From Halomonas denitrificans (lineage in GTDB: Bacteria > Pseudomonadota > Gammaproteobacteria > Pseudomonadales > Halomonadaceae), in the NCBI RefSeq assembly GCF_003056305.1, contig NZ_PYVX01000001.1, forward strand, positions 558,001-622,000: a stretch of DNA of 64,000 nucleotides, given 5' to 3'. Positions within the stretch are counted from its first letter, which is position 1. Each line of letters starts with the position of its first letter. The notes beneath the pieces are model-generated. The model saw only the letters and a list, made by a program, of their open reading frames with translations. It had not been told where the DNA came from and did not search any database. Below are positions 8,087 to 17,502 of the stretch, piece by piece. The position numbers were made by a program, and so were the translations under genes.

Positions 8087-11000
8087 GCGCTTCTCCCTGT
8101 GAGTTCGGCCCAGCGTTTCTCGAGGCGCTTGGTGGAGACCGGGAGCTTCGTACCCAGCTGCTGGGCGAAGAGCGAGACGCGCAGCTCCTCGATCCACCAG
8201 GCGAACGCCACCAGCGCCGGGTCCTCCACCCCGCCGCGCCGCTCGCTCTCGCGGCGGGCCGCCAGGCGGGCCTCGAAGTCCTGGACCTCCTGCATGTGCA
8301 TCTGGTCGCGCATGCGCTCCCGGGGCGCCTTCTCCAGGCGGATCAGCGCCGCCTCCATGTAGCGGGGATACTCCTCGAGCCACTCGCCGGCCTCGCTGAC
8401 GAAGCCGGGGTGCACCAGGCGCTGCATCTGCGCCTTGAGGTCACTGTACACCAGCGCCAGGGCCAGGTTCAGGTTGCCCTTGAGCGCCTTGGTCACCGCC
8501 AGGTGACCCTGGAGCGCCTGCTCGAGGGTCGCCACCAGGGCCTCGGCGCGGGGCAGCAGAGCGTCGCCGGTGGCCTCCAGCCGCGCCTGAAGCTCGCCTT
8601 GGGAGCGCGGCAGCGGGTCGACGGCCACCACCTGGCGAAAGACCGCCGCCACCACGTCATCGATCAGCACGCGCTTGCTGCCCACCTTGGCGAACAGCAG
8701 CGCACAGGTGGACAGCCCCTTCAGCCGCTCGATGGCGCGGGCCTGGTCGGGCCGCTGTTCCATGGCGGCCCGCACCACGCCGTCGCGATGGGCCTCGCGG
8801 GCCTTGTCGGGATGGTCGAACAGCTCGACCCGGAAGGCCTCCTTGGCGGGCACCAGGGCGGGATAGGCCTCCACCCGGATGCCGGCCTGGGTGGTGACCC
8901 TCGACTCGGGCAGCGGCGTCTCGGGCAGGGCGGAAAGCTCGCCCGCGTCGCTCGCCTGCTCGGCCAGGGCCCGAGCGCCCTCCCCCGCGGCCGCCTCGAA
9001 GCGACGCTCCAGCGCGCGGGCGTCGCGCCCCTGGCCCAGGGTCTCGCCCTGATGGTCGACCACCCGCAGGTTCATCACCAGATGGGGCTCGAGGGCCTCG
9101 AGGTTCCAGTCGTCGGGGTGCAGGCGCACGCCGGTCTTGCGGCGCAAGAACTCGCCCAGCGCCTCGGTGAGCGGGATGTCGTCCGGGGTCATCGCCTCCA
9201 GGGCCGCGTCCACCCAGTCGGGGATCGGCACCACCTGGCGGCGGATCGCCTTGGGCAGCGACTTCATCAGGGCGATGCACTTCTCGCGCAACAGCCCCGG
9301 CACCAGCCACTCCAGCCGCGCCAGGGGCAGCTGGGGCAGCATGGCGGCCGGCACGGTGAGCGTCACGCCGTCGTCCGGGGCGCCGGGCTCGAAGTGGTAG
9401 GAGAGCGGGTAGCGCACGCCGTTGAGGGTGAGCTCGTCGGGGTAGTCGGCCTGGGTGACCTCGCCGGCCTCGCGGGCCAGCAGGGCCGCGCGGTCGAACT
9501 TGAGGATGTCGGGGTCCTCGGCCTCGGCCTTCTTGCGCCAGGCCTCGAAGCCCTTGCCGTTGACGATCTCGGCGGGAATCCGCTCGTCGTAGAAGGCGAA
9601 GAGGGTCTCCTCGTCGACCAGGATGTCGCGCTTGCGGGCACGGTCCTCGAGGTCCTCGACCTCCTCGACCAGCGCCCGGTTGTGGGCGAAGAAGTCGCCG
9701 CGGGTCTTGAACTCCCCCTCGACCAGCGCGCGGCGGATGAAGAGCTCCCGGGACGCCACAGGGTCGATCGGCCCGAAGTGGACCCGGCGCCCGGTGACGA
9801 TGGGCAGGCCGAACAGCGTGACCTGCTCGGTGGCCACCACCTGGGCGCGCTTCATCTCCCAGTGGGGCTCGGCGTAGGAGCGCTTCACCAGGTGGCCGGC
9901 CAGCGGCTCGATCCACTGGGGCTCGATCCGCGCCGCGGTGCGGGCGAAGAGCTTGGTCGTTTCCACCAGCTCGAAGGCCATCAGCCACTTGGGCGACTTC
10001 TTGGCGAGCCCCGAGCCCGGATGGACGACGAACTTGCGGTTGCGCGCCCCCAGGTACTCGCGGTTCTCGGTGAGCAGGCCGATATTGGAGAGCAGCCCGG
10101 TGAGCAGCGCCTGGTGCAGGGCCGCCGCGCGCTTGCGACCGGCCTCCCGTCGCGCCTTCTCGTCGTCCTGCTCCGGCGCCTCGACCGGCGCCGGAGGCGG
10201 CGGCACCTCGATCTCCATGTCGCGCAGCAGCTGGCGCAGCTGGCGGAAGGTGTCGTGCCACTCGCGCAGGCGCAGGTAGTTGAGGTAGTGATCCTTGCAC
10301 CAGCGACGCAGCCGGTTGCCGGAGAGCTCCTCCCGGGCGGCCTCGAAGCCGTGCCAGAGGTTGAGCAGCGCGACGAAGTCGGAGTCCGGGTCGTGCCAGC
10401 GGCGATGGGCCTGGTCGGCGGCCTGGCGCTTGTCGGCCGGGCGGTCGCGGGGATCCTGGACCGCCAGGCCGGCGACCACGATCAGCACCTCGCGCAGCCC
10501 CCCCTGCTCGGCACCGGCCAGCACCATGCGCGCCAGGCGCGGATCGATGGGCAGCCGCGCCAGCTTGCGCCCCAGCGGAGTCAGGTGATTGCCCGCGTCG
10601 ACCGCGCCCAGCTCGAAGAGCAGCCGGAAGCCGTCGGTGATGAAGCGCGAATCCGGCGGGTCGACGAAGGGGAAGGCCGCGATGTCGCCGAGCTTCAGCG
10701 AGAGCATCGAGAGGATCACCGAGGCCAGGTTGGTGCGGCGGATCTCGGGGTCGGTGAATTCGGGACGGGCGAGGAAGTCCTCCTCGTCATAGAGGCGGAT
10801 GCACAGGCCCTCGGCCACCCGGCCGCAGCGCCCCTTGCGCTGGTTGGCGCTGGCCTGGCTGACCGGCTCCACCGGCAGGCGCTGGATCTTGGCCTTGTAG
10901 CTGTAGCGGCTGATGCGCACCAGGCCCGGGTCGATGACGTAGCGGATGCCCGGCACCGTCAGCGAGGTCTCGGCGACGTTGGTGGAGAGCACGATGCGCC

Positions 11001-12111
11001 GCCCCGCGTGGGAGGCGAAGACGCGGTTCTGCTCGGCGTTGGAGAGCCGCGCATAGAGCGGCAGGATCTCGGTGCCGCGCAGGTCGGCCCGGCGCAGGGT
11101 GTCGGCCGTCTCGCGGATCTCGCGCTCGCCGGGCAGGAACACCAGGATGTCCCGCGGCCCGTGGAACCAGCCCTTCTCGCGTTCGACCCGTTCGATCTCC
11201 TCCACGGCGTGGAGGATCCCCTCCTGCAGGGTGCGATCCTCCTCGTCGTCGTCATCGCGCACCAGGGGACGGTAGCGCACCTCCACCGGGTAGGTGCGCC
11301 CGGAGACCTCGACCACCGGCGCCGGCACGTCGTGGCCCTCGGCGTCGCGGCGGCCGAAGTGCGCGGCGAAGCGCTCGACGTCGATGGTCGCCGAGGTGAT
11401 GATCACCTTGAGGTCGGGACGGCGGGCGGTGAGGCGCTTGAGGTAGCCGAGCAGGAAGTCGATGTTGAGGCTGCGCTCGTGGGCCTCGTCGATGATGATC
11501 GCCTCGTAGCGGCTGAGGTCGGGATCGTGGCGGGTCTCGGCGAGCAGGATGCCGTCGGTCATCAGCTTGACCAGGGTCTCGTCGCTGCTCTGGTCGGTGA
11601 AGCGCACCTGGTAGCCGACCTGCTCGCCCAGCGGCACCGACAGCTCCTCGGCCAGGCGCGTGGCCACCGAACGCGCCGCCAGGCGCCGCGGCTGGGTGTG
11701 GCCGATCAGCCCGCGGCGCCCCAGTCCCAGTTCCAGACAAAGCTTGGGCAGCTGGGTGGTCTTGCCCGAGCCGGTCTCGCCGGCGACCACCACCACCTGG
11801 TGCTCCTCGAGCGCGGCGAGGATGTCCTCGCGGCGCTCCGCCACCGGCAGCTCGGCCGGGTAGTCGAGGGTGACCGGGCGCGCCCTGCGCCGCTCGACGA
11901 GGCCGCGCGAGCGTTCCACGGCGCGGCGCACCTCGGCGAGGCCGCGATCGACGGGCTTGCCTTCCTTCAGGCGGCGGCGCAGGCCGCGCAGGCGTCTCTC
12001 GAGGCCGACGACGTCGCGGCGCATGACGTCATCGAGGTCACGGGTCAGGGCGTCTAGCTCGGCGGCGTCCTCGGCCTTCGCGGCGGGGGGCTGGCGGGTC
12101 TCGGTGGTCAC
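8083..12111 (-). CDS. hrpA: ATP-dependent RNA helicase HrpA
   Basis: DEAH-box SF2 helicase, about 1342 aa (E. coli HrpA 1300). Motif I GETGSGKTTQL, motif II IIIDEAHERS, motif III SAT and motif VI QRKGRCGR are all intact. The helicase-associated domains and the long C-terminal HrpA extension follow. The frame stays open to 12240, but a terminator hairpin occupies 12146-12182, so an upstream start would be inside the previous gene's terminator. The GTG at 12109-12111 (MTTETRQPPAAK) is the best start. HrpA rescues stalled ribosomes on mRNA in E. coli. The next gene is coupled by a 4-nt overlap. Confidence 0.93.
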   Translation of the reverse strand: MTTETRQPPAAKAEDAAELDALTRDLDDVMRRDVVGLERRLRGLRRRLKEGKPVDRGLAEVRRAVERSRGLVERRRARPVTLDYPAELPVAERREDILAALEEHQVVVVAGETGSGKTTQLPKLCLELGLGRRGLIGHTQPRRLAARSVATRLAEELSVPLGEQVGYQVRFTDQSSDETLVKLMTDGILLAETRHDPDLSRYEAIIIDEAHERSLNIDFLLGYLKRLTARRPDLKVIITSATIDVERFAAHFGRRDAEGHDVPAPVVEVSGRTYPVEVRYRPLVRDDDDEEDRTLQEGILHAVEEIERVEREKGWFHGPRDILVFLPGEREIRETADTLRRADLRGTEILPLYARLSNAEQNRVFASHAGRRIVLSTNVAETSLTVPGIRYVIDPGLVRISRYSYKAKIQRLPVEPVSQASANQRKGRCGRVAEGLCIRLYDEEDFLARPEFTDPEIRRTNLASVILSMLSLKLGDIAAFPFVDPPDSRFITDGFRLLFELGAVDAGNHLTPLGRKLARLPIDPRLARMVLAGAEQGGLREVLIVVAGLAVQDPRDRPADKRQAADQAHRRWHDPDSDFVALLNLWHGFEAAREELSGNRLRRWCKDHYLNYLRLREWHDTFRQLRQLLRDMEIEVPPPPAPVEAPEQDDEKARREAGRKRAAALHQALLTGLLSNIGLLTENREYLGARNRKFVVHPGSGLAKKSPKWLMAFELVETTKLFARTAARIEPQWIEPLAGHLVKRSYAEPHWEMKRAQVVATEQVTLFGLPIVTGRRVHFGPIDPVASRELFIRRALVEGEFKTRGDFFAHNRALVEEVEDLEDRARKRDILVDEETLFAFYDERIPAEIVNGKGFEAWRKKAEAEDPDILKFDRAALLAREAGEVTQADYPDELTLNGVRYPLSYHFEPGAPDDGVTLTVPAAMLPQLPLARLEWLVPGLLREKCIALMKSLPKAIRRQVVPIPDWVDAALEAMTPDDIPLTEALGEFLRRKTGVRLHPDDWNLEALEPHLVMNLRVVDHQGETLGQGRDARALERRFEAAAGEGARALAEQASDAGELSALPETPLPESRVTTQAGIRVEAYPALVPAKEAFRVELFDHPDKAREAHRDGVVRAAMEQRPDQARAIERLKGLSTCALLFAKVGSKRVLIDDVVAAVFRQVVAVDPLPRSQGELQARLEATGDALLPRAEALVATLEQALQGHLAVTKALKGNLNLALALVYSDLKAQMQRLVHPGFVSEAGEWLEEYPRYMEAALIRLEKAPRERMRDQMHMQEVQDFEARLAARRESERRGGVEDPALVAFAWWIEELRVSLFAQQLGTKLPVSTKRLEKRWAELTGRSA

Positions 12112-12145
12112 GGTATCGACGGTCGGCTCCGGGTCACGGTCAGCG

Positions 12146-12182
12146 AAAAAAAGGGGCCCGCCCGGGCATCCCAGGCGGGCCC
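12146..12182 (-). terminator. Rho-independent terminator downstream of fadD and its repeats
   Basis: A 9-bp perfect stem (12154-12162 with 12174-12182) extends by a further 3 bp past one mismatch to a CAT triloop. On the minus strand it is followed by seven Ts (12146-12152). It closes transcription coming from fadD and precludes an hrpA start upstream. Confidence 0.9.
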
Positions 12183-12244
12183 GCATTATAACGTCGCGGC
12201 CTCGACCGCGCCTAATCGGGGCCCGTTTCGGCAGGCACACGGCC

Positions 12245-12578
12245 CTCCTCGTCGTGCAGCTGGCGACGCTGCACCTTGCTGCACGTGACAGCGTCTTGGG
12301 CAGGGCGGACTGGCGGCATCACGCCCCCGCACTCTCCTGCTCCTCGTCGCGCAGCTGGCGGCGCACTACCTTGCTGCACGTGACAGCGTCTTGGGCAGCG
12401 CGAGCTGGCGGCATCACGCCCCTGCACTCTCCTGCTCCTCGTCGCGCAGCTGGCGGCGCACTACCTTGCTGCACGTGACAGCGTCTTGGGCAGCGCGGGC
12501 TGCCGGCATCACGCCCCCGCGCTCTCCTGCTCCTCGTCACGCAGCTGGCGACGCAGCACCTTGCCCACGTTCGTCTTG
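12245..12578. repeat. 95-bp tandem repeat containing the fadD 3' end (about 3.5 copies)
   Basis: Units start at 12245, 12340, 12435 and 12530, exactly 95 bp apart, each beginning CTCCTCGTC(G/A)(T/C)GCAGCTGG. The last copy lies in the 3' end of fadD and encodes its terminal residues RRQLRDEEQESAGA and stop. The three downstream copies retain the same coding segment (RRQLRDEEQESAGA reappears at about 12319-12365) plus an insert TGCACGTGACAGCG not present in fadD. The oldest-looking copy (12245) has diverged most. This is stepwise tandem duplication of a gene end into the intergenic space, not a CRISPR. Confidence 0.85.
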
Positions 12579-14185
12579 GGCAGCTCGTCGCGGAACTCCA
12601 CGAATCTCGGCACCTTGTAGCCGGCGAGCTCCTTGCGGCACCAGGTGCGCAGGGTCTCGGCATCGAGGCTCTCGTCGCGGGCCACCACGAACAGCTTGAT
12701 GGCCTCGCCGCTGGTCTCGTCCGGCACCCCCACCGCCGCCGACTCCACCACCCCGGGATGGGCGGCCACGACGTCCTCGATCTCGTTGGGGTACACGTTG
12801 AAGCCCGACACCAGGATCATGTCCTTCTTGCGATCGACGATGCGGATGTAGCCGTCCGGCTGCAGCACGGCGATGTCGCCGGTGTGGAACCAGCCCTGGT
12901 CGTCGATCGACCGCGCGGTCTCGTCGTCGCGGCGCCAGTAGCCCTTCATCACCTGGGGACCGCGCACGCAGAGCTCCCCGGCGGTATCGAAGGAGGCGTC
13001 CCGGCCGTCGGCGTCCAGCACCTTCACCTCGGTACCGGCCACCGGCTTGCCGATGGTGCCCAGCTGGATGGCGTCAACGGGGTTGAAGCTGACGATCGGC
13101 GAGGTCTCGGTCAGTCCGTAGCCCTCGGCCACCTGGCAGCCGGTGACCTCCTCCCAGCGACTCGCCGAGGCGCGGGTCAGGGCCATGCCGCCGGAGATGG
13201 TCAGGTGCAGCCGCGAGAAGTCGAGCCCACGAAAGTCCTCGCGGTTGCACAGCGCGTTGAACAGGGTATTGAGGCCAATGAAGCCGGTGAAGGGCACCTG
13301 CTTGAGCGTCTTGACGAAACCGTCGAGGTCGCGGGGATTGGGGATCAGCACCGAGTGGTTGCCGGTCTCCATCATGAACAGGCAGTTCACCGTGAAGGTG
13401 TAGATGTGATAGACGGGCAGCGGCGCGATGATGGTCTCCACCCCCTCGCCCAGGGCCGGGCCGATCGCCTGGCGGGCCTGCAGCATGTTGGCCACCAGGT
13501 TGCGGTGGGTCAGCATGGCGCCCTTGGCGAGCCCCGTGGTGCCGCCGGTGTACTGCAGGGCGGCGATGTCGTCGGGCGCGCGGCTCACCTCGCGGTGCGA
13601 CTGGCGGCTGCCCATCGCCAGCGCCCGACGGAAGGGCGTGGCGCCGGGCAGCGAGAAGGCCGGCACCAGCTTCTTGACGTACTTGACCACGCTGTTGATC
13701 AGCGGGCGCTTGGGGAAGGGGTGCAGGTCGCCGAGCTCGGTGACCACCACCTGCTCGATCTTGGTCTGCTCGATAATGTGCTCAAGCTTGGCGGCCATGT
13801 TGGCCAGGATGACGATGGCGCGCACCTCGGCATCCTTGAACTGGTGCGCCATCTCGCGCTCGGTGTAGAGCGGGTTGGTGTTGACCACCACGAGGCCGGC
13901 CCGCAGGGCGCCGAACACCGCCACCGGGAACTGCAGCACGTTGGGCAGCTGGATGGCGATGCGATCGCCGGGCTCGAGGTCGGTCTCCTGCTGCAGCCAG
14001 GCCGCGAAGTGCCCGGAGAGGCGATCGAGCTCGGCGTAGCTCAACACCCGCCCCATGCAGCTGAAGGCCGGCTTGTCGCCGAAGCGCTCCACCGAGGCGT
14101 GAAAGACTTCCATCACCGAGGCGTAGTCGTCGAGTTTCTCGAGGGGCTGGCCGGTCAGGATGGCGGGCGTGGCGTTCTCGCTCAT
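12509..14185 (-). CDS. fadD: Long-chain fatty-acid--CoA ligase
   Basis: 558 aa, ANL-superfamily acyl-CoA synthetase that activates fatty acids through an acyl-adenylate, peripheral at the inner membrane. The P-loop reads LQYTGGTTGLAKGAMLTHRN, followed by VAEGYGLTETSP, WFHTGDIAVLQPDGYIRIVDRKKD and the C-terminal catalytic Lys region LPKTNVGKVLRRQL. The ATG at 14183-14185 (MSENATPAIL) is preferred to an in-frame ATG 11 codons upstream. The 3' end has been duplicated three times downstream in a 95-bp repeat, but the gene itself looks intact. Confidence 0.92.
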   Translation of the reverse strand: MSENATPAILTGQPLEKLDDYASVMEVFHASVERFGDKPAFSCMGRVLSYAELDRLSGHFAAWLQQETDLEPGDRIAIQLPNVLQFPVAVFGALRAGLVVVNTNPLYTEREMAHQFKDAEVRAIVILANMAAKLEHIIEQTKIEQVVVTELGDLHPFPKRPLINSVVKYVKKLVPAFSLPGATPFRRALAMGSRQSHREVSRAPDDIAALQYTGGTTGLAKGAMLTHRNLVANMLQARQAIGPALGEGVETIIAPLPVYHIYTFTVNCLFMMETGNHSVLIPNPRDLDGFVKTLKQVPFTGFIGLNTLFNALCNREDFRGLDFSRLHLTISGGMALTRASASRWEEVTGCQVAEGYGLTETSPIVSFNPVDAIQLGTIGKPVAGTEVKVLDADGRDASFDTAGELCVRGPQVMKGYWRRDDETARSIDDQGWFHTGDIAVLQPDGYIRIVDRKKDMILVSGFNVYPNEIEDVVAAHPGVVESAAVGVPDETSGEAIKLFVVARDESLDAETLRTWCRKELAGYKVPRFVEFRDELPKTNVGKVLRRQLRDEEQESAGA

Positions 14186-14318
14186 GGGCTGTCTCCATGC
14201 GGCGGCCAATGTCGGCATCGGCCTTATTGTTCTCCGCGCGCAGGGTTATCCACACGCGGTGTTGTCAGCAGGCACCTTATACCAGCGGCTCGACGGCTGT
14301 AAAACGAGTGATTGAAAC

Positions 14319-15107
14319 TTACGTTTTATAGCGCGCCTGGATCACGCCACCCTGCCACACCAGCAGCTCGCCCGGCACCATGCGCACCCACTCCTCGTTG
14401 TCGGTGAGCGGCTCGGTGGCGATCACCGAGACCACGTCGTCGGCGGTGGTGTGTTCGGCGAAGTTCACCGTCAGCTCGGCATCCGACAGGCTTGCCCGGC
14501 CGAAGGGCGCCCGGCGAGTGATGTGCGCCAGCTTGGTGGAGCAGAAGGTGTAAAGATAGTCCCCGTCGGCCAGCAGCAGGTTGAACACCCCCAGGCCGCG
14601 CAGCCGTTCGCAGAGCCCGTGCAGCATCGACCAGAGGGCCTCGCGCTGCGCCTCGTCGGCGGGCGGCTCGGGGAAGGCGCCGCGCAGCTCGCCGAGCAGC
14701 CAGCAGAAGGCGTGCTCGCTGTCGGTGCTGCCCACCGGGCGGTAGAAGGAGTGCGGCAGGGCCTGCCAGTCGGCCAGCTGGCCGTTGTGCGCATAGCACC
14801 AGGGACGCCCCCACATCTCGCGCACGAAGGGGTGGGTGTTGGCCAGGCGCACCTGGCCGACGTTGGCCTGGCGAATATGACTGATGACGATGTTCGACTT
14901 GATGGGGTAGTCGCAGATCAGCCGGGCGATGGGCGAGTGCACCGAGGGGTGGGGATCGCGAAAGTCGCGGTAGCCGCCCTCCTCGTAGAAGGCGATGCCC
15001 CAGCCGTCGCGATGCGGCCCGGTCCCGCCGCCCCGGTGCAGGAAGCCGGTGAAGCTGAAGCAGATATCCGTGGGCACATTGGCACTCATGCCCAGAAGCT
15101 CACACAT
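14319..15107 (-). CDS. Class II glutamine amidotransferase (YafJ-like)
   Basis: 262 aa, N-terminal nucleophile glutaminase domain alone. Cys2 is the predicted nucleophile (MCELLGMS). Further family motifs are GWGIAFYEEGGYRDFRD, ISHIRQANVG, TNTHPF-like LANTHPFVREMWG and YAHNGQL. It resembles E. coli YafJ, which has no synthase partner domain, so the acceptor of the released ammonia is unknown. Ribosome site GGGAGGAA. The start overlaps the end of the VWA gene by 8 nt, implying translational coupling. Confidence 0.88.
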   Translation of the reverse strand: MCELLGMSANVPTDICFSFTGFLHRGGGTGPHRDGWGIAFYEEGGYRDFRDPHPSVHSPIARLICDYPIKSNIVISHIRQANVGQVRLANTHPFVREMWGRPWCYAHNGQLADWQALPHSFYRPVGSTDSEHAFCWLLGELRGAFPEPPADEAQREALWSMLHGLCERLRGLGVFNLLLADGDYLYTFCSTKLAHITRRAPFGRASLSDAELTVNFAEHTTADDVVSVIATEPLTDNEEWVRMVPGELLVWQGGVIQARYKT

Positions 15108-16941
15108 GGGGTTCCTCCCGGCGTGGGGGGCGCCGCGACTGGCGGCGCCGAATCAGGACAAGGACCATCAGCGCCAGGGTGAGCGCCGCCAGCGCGCCCC
15201 ACAGGCGCGGGTCGCGGCGGTGCGCCTGCCAGAGGTCCTGGAGGCCCGGCCAGCCCGCCTGCCAGAGATCCCGGGCCGCCTCCGGCATCCGGTTGACCAG
15301 CTCGACGAAACGGTCGGCGGCGCGCTCGGCCGACGTCTCGGGCGGCGGCAGGGAGGCGTCAGCCTGCTCGTCGAACGACTCGGTGGCAAGCGTCGGGCCG
15401 GCCACGTCGGCCACGCCGATGCCGAGGCGGCCGTCGGGATAGAGCACCAGGCGCGGCAGGGAGAGCGTCTGGCGCTCGCCGTCGAGCTCGATGGTGGCCT
15501 CCAGCAGCAGCGGCAGGGAGAGCGAGGGGTCGAGGACGGGCAGCGCGAGATGCCAGCGCCGCTCCCCCACCGCCTCGGCCTCGAGGCGCTCGCCCTGCAG
15601 CTCGCCGACAATCTCGGTGTTGTCGCGATTAAGCCCCGGGTGCTCGGCGACCAGCACCACCCGCCCGGCCCGGGGACGATGCACGGCCCCGATGGCCGGC
15701 AGCACGTTCACGGCCTGGGAGCGCTGTCGCTTGAGCGCCTCGCTCTCGGCACGGATCACCAGGTGGGCGTTGCCGGTCAGCGCCGGCGCCGGCAGGCGCC
15801 CGCGATAGCGCCCCGCCTCAGGCTCGAGCACGACGCGAGACTGCACCTCGCCCTCGGCGTCCTGCAGCGCCACCGAGAGCGTCAGGTCCTCGCCGCCCTC
15901 GAAGGGCCCGCCGTCGTGGGTGATCCACGCCTCCACGGGGACGTCGAAGCCGCGATAGAGGGTGGTCGGCAGGTCGGTGGTACGCAGGTGCAGCGGCGAG
16001 GCGACGTTGACGCGGCTCTCCTCCCCCACGTCGCCCTCCAGGCGCCACTCCCCGGCCTGGGGGTCCGGCACCCGGATCAGGTCGAAGCGCGACTCCTCCT
16101 GCCAGCGGACGTCGCCGGGGGCGTCGTCGGCCCGGTAGCGCGTGCCATCCGGGGCGACCAGGGTCAGGGGGGCGTCGTCGGGCTCATGGAAGATCAGCGC
16201 CGAGAAGGTCTCCACGCCGTCATCGATGACGAAGCGCCCCTCGTCCAGGGGCACCTGGTCGGCGGGGAAGATACGCTCGACAATGTCCAGGAAGGCGCCC
16301 AGCAGGCCCTCGGGGCTCTCGGCCAGCGCCGCCAGCCCGCCGGTGGACTGGGCCAGGCGCTCCACCAGGGCCAGGTCGGCCTCGCTGGAGAAGGCGATGG
16401 CATGCACCGCCACGCCCTGATCGGCGAGCTCGGCCGCCCGCTCCTCGACCAGCCGACGCCGCGAGGCCCGGTCGATCTCGGGCTTGGGGCCCCGGCCGGG
16501 CGACAGGTCGATCATGCCGTCGGTGAGCAGCACCAGGTGGCGCCAGCCGTCGGCCTCGCCGCGGGAGGCGGCGTTGAGCGCGGCTTCGATGTCGGTGTAC
16601 TGCTGGTAGGCCTGCAGCGCCGGCGGCAGGGTCAGGGCCTGCTCCCGCCAGGCCGCATCCACCTCGCCCAGCGGCAGGGGGTTGTCGACCGTCTCGCCGA
16701 AGGTCCACACGCCGGCCCGGGCGCCGCTCGGCAGCAGCGCCACCAGCAGGTCCAGGGCGCTGACGGCGAGCCGTTCGGGGTCGTTGTCGCGCATGCTGCC
16801 GGAGACATCGACCACCACCCGGACGTCGGGGCGCTCCTCGTGCGGCTGGGCCCAGAGCGGGCCGGCCACGAGCCACAGGGCCATGCCCGCGGCCAGCATC
16901 CGAGGCAGCCAGCCGCTGCGTTCCTTGCCGTACCCACTCAT
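15100..16941 (-). CDS. Secreted/membrane-anchored von Willebrand factor A domain protein
   Basis: 613 aa. Signal peptide (about 1-31, ending LWAQP), then a VWA domain with the metal-site motif VVVDVSGSMRDND (about residue 45) and the later LLTDGMIDLSPG. The middle region is beta-rich and proline/acid rich, probably Ig-like. A C-terminal membrane helix (LWGALAALTLALMVLVLI) is followed by a short basic tail. So the VWA domain is periplasmic and anchored in the inner membrane. Ribosome site AAGGAG. It sits between a small membrane protein and a coupled amidotransferase. Ligand unknown. Confidence 0.82.
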   Translation of the reverse strand: MSGYGKERSGWLPRMLAAGMALWLVAGPLWAQPHEERPDVRVVVDVSGSMRDNDPERLAVSALDLLVALLPSGARAGVWTFGETVDNPLPLGEVDAAWREQALTLPPALQAYQQYTDIEAALNAASRGEADGWRHLVLLTDGMIDLSPGRGPKPEIDRASRRRLVEERAAELADQGVAVHAIAFSSEADLALVERLAQSTGGLAALAESPEGLLGAFLDIVERIFPADQVPLDEGRFVIDDGVETFSALIFHEPDDAPLTLVAPDGTRYRADDAPGDVRWQEESRFDLIRVPDPQAGEWRLEGDVGEESRVNVASPLHLRTTDLPTTLYRGFDVPVEAWITHDGGPFEGGEDLTLSVALQDAEGEVQSRVVLEPEAGRYRGRLPAPALTGNAHLVIRAESEALKRQRSQAVNVLPAIGAVHRPRAGRVVLVAEHPGLNRDNTEIVGELQGERLEAEAVGERRWHLALPVLDPSLSLPLLLEATIELDGERQTLSLPRLVLYPDGRLGIGVADVAGPTLATESFDEQADASLPPPETSAERAADRFVELVNRMPEAARDLWQAGWPGLQDLWQAHRRDPRLWGALAALTLALMVLVLIRRRQSRRPPRREEPHV

Positions 16942-16996
16942 CGAAGCTCCTTAGCCGGTCGGTGCCAACGCGCCCGCCGGCCGATCATGGCGTCCG

Positions 16997-17431
16997 TCAG
17001 CCGAGCACCGGCTCCTGGCGTTCGCCGTTGCCACGGCCGTCGGCGGCGGGCGCGTCGTCGTTCCGGTCCACGGCGTCATCGTTCCCGCGAGCGCGGCCGC
17101 GCCACCACATCAGCAGCCCCAGCAGGCCACCCACGCCCGCCCCCACGGCGACCAGCAGGGCCACCGGCAGGAAGGTCTCGCGGTTGTTCTCGAGGAAGGC
17201 CACGGCCGCGACCATCACCGCCGGCGCGAACCCGCTGTAGAATTCTCCCTCGTCGAGCAGGGGCAGACGGAAATGGGACGGGGTCCACATCACGCCGGCC
17301 ACCGCCCAGGTGATCACCAGCCGCGGCAAGCGCGGCAGAAACCCCAGCCCCAGGTAGCCGGTGAGCAGCACCACCAGCGACAACACGACATAGACCAGCC
17401 ATAGTAGGGGCATCGAATCCGACATCAGCAT
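16997..17431 (-). CDS. Small membrane protein of unknown function
   Basis: About 144 aa from the ATG at 17429-17431; the ATG at 17425 is an alternative. GAGG lies 5 nt ahead of the former. Four hydrophobic segments can be seen (about 7-30, 35-50, 65-82 and 90-110) and then a hydrophilic tail rich in Asp, Asn and Gly. I do not recognise the family. It is the first gene of a minus-strand set with the VWA protein and the amidotransferase (gap of 55 bp to VWA), and is divergent from oligopeptidase B. Confidence 0.65.
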   Translation of the reverse strand: MLMSDSMPLLWLVYVVLSLVVLLTGYLGLGFLPRLPRLVITWAVAGVMWTPSHFRLPLLDEGEFYSGFAPAVMVAAVAFLENNRETFLPVALLVAVGAGVGGLLGLLMWWRGRARGNDDAVDRNDDAPAADGRGNGERQEPVLG

Positions 17432-17502
17432 CACGACCTCGCGAGTTGTGCGTCGACGACGCACGTTCTTGAAAACACACTGAGTATGGTACATCCCGCG
17501 CC

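Noticed and set aside
8296..12057. 1253-codon plus-strand open frame opposite hrpA, and many other long antisense frames
   Set aside because: These are stop-poor shadows of GC-rich genes on the other strand; they have biased composition, no motifs and no ribosome sites.
12112..12240. N-terminal extension of HrpA
   Set aside because: It runs through the terminator at 12146-12182 and has no similarity to HrpA N-termini.
12245..12578. CRISPR-like periodic repeat
   Set aside because: Units are contiguous 95-bp tandem copies of a gene end with no unique spacers and no cas genes nearby.
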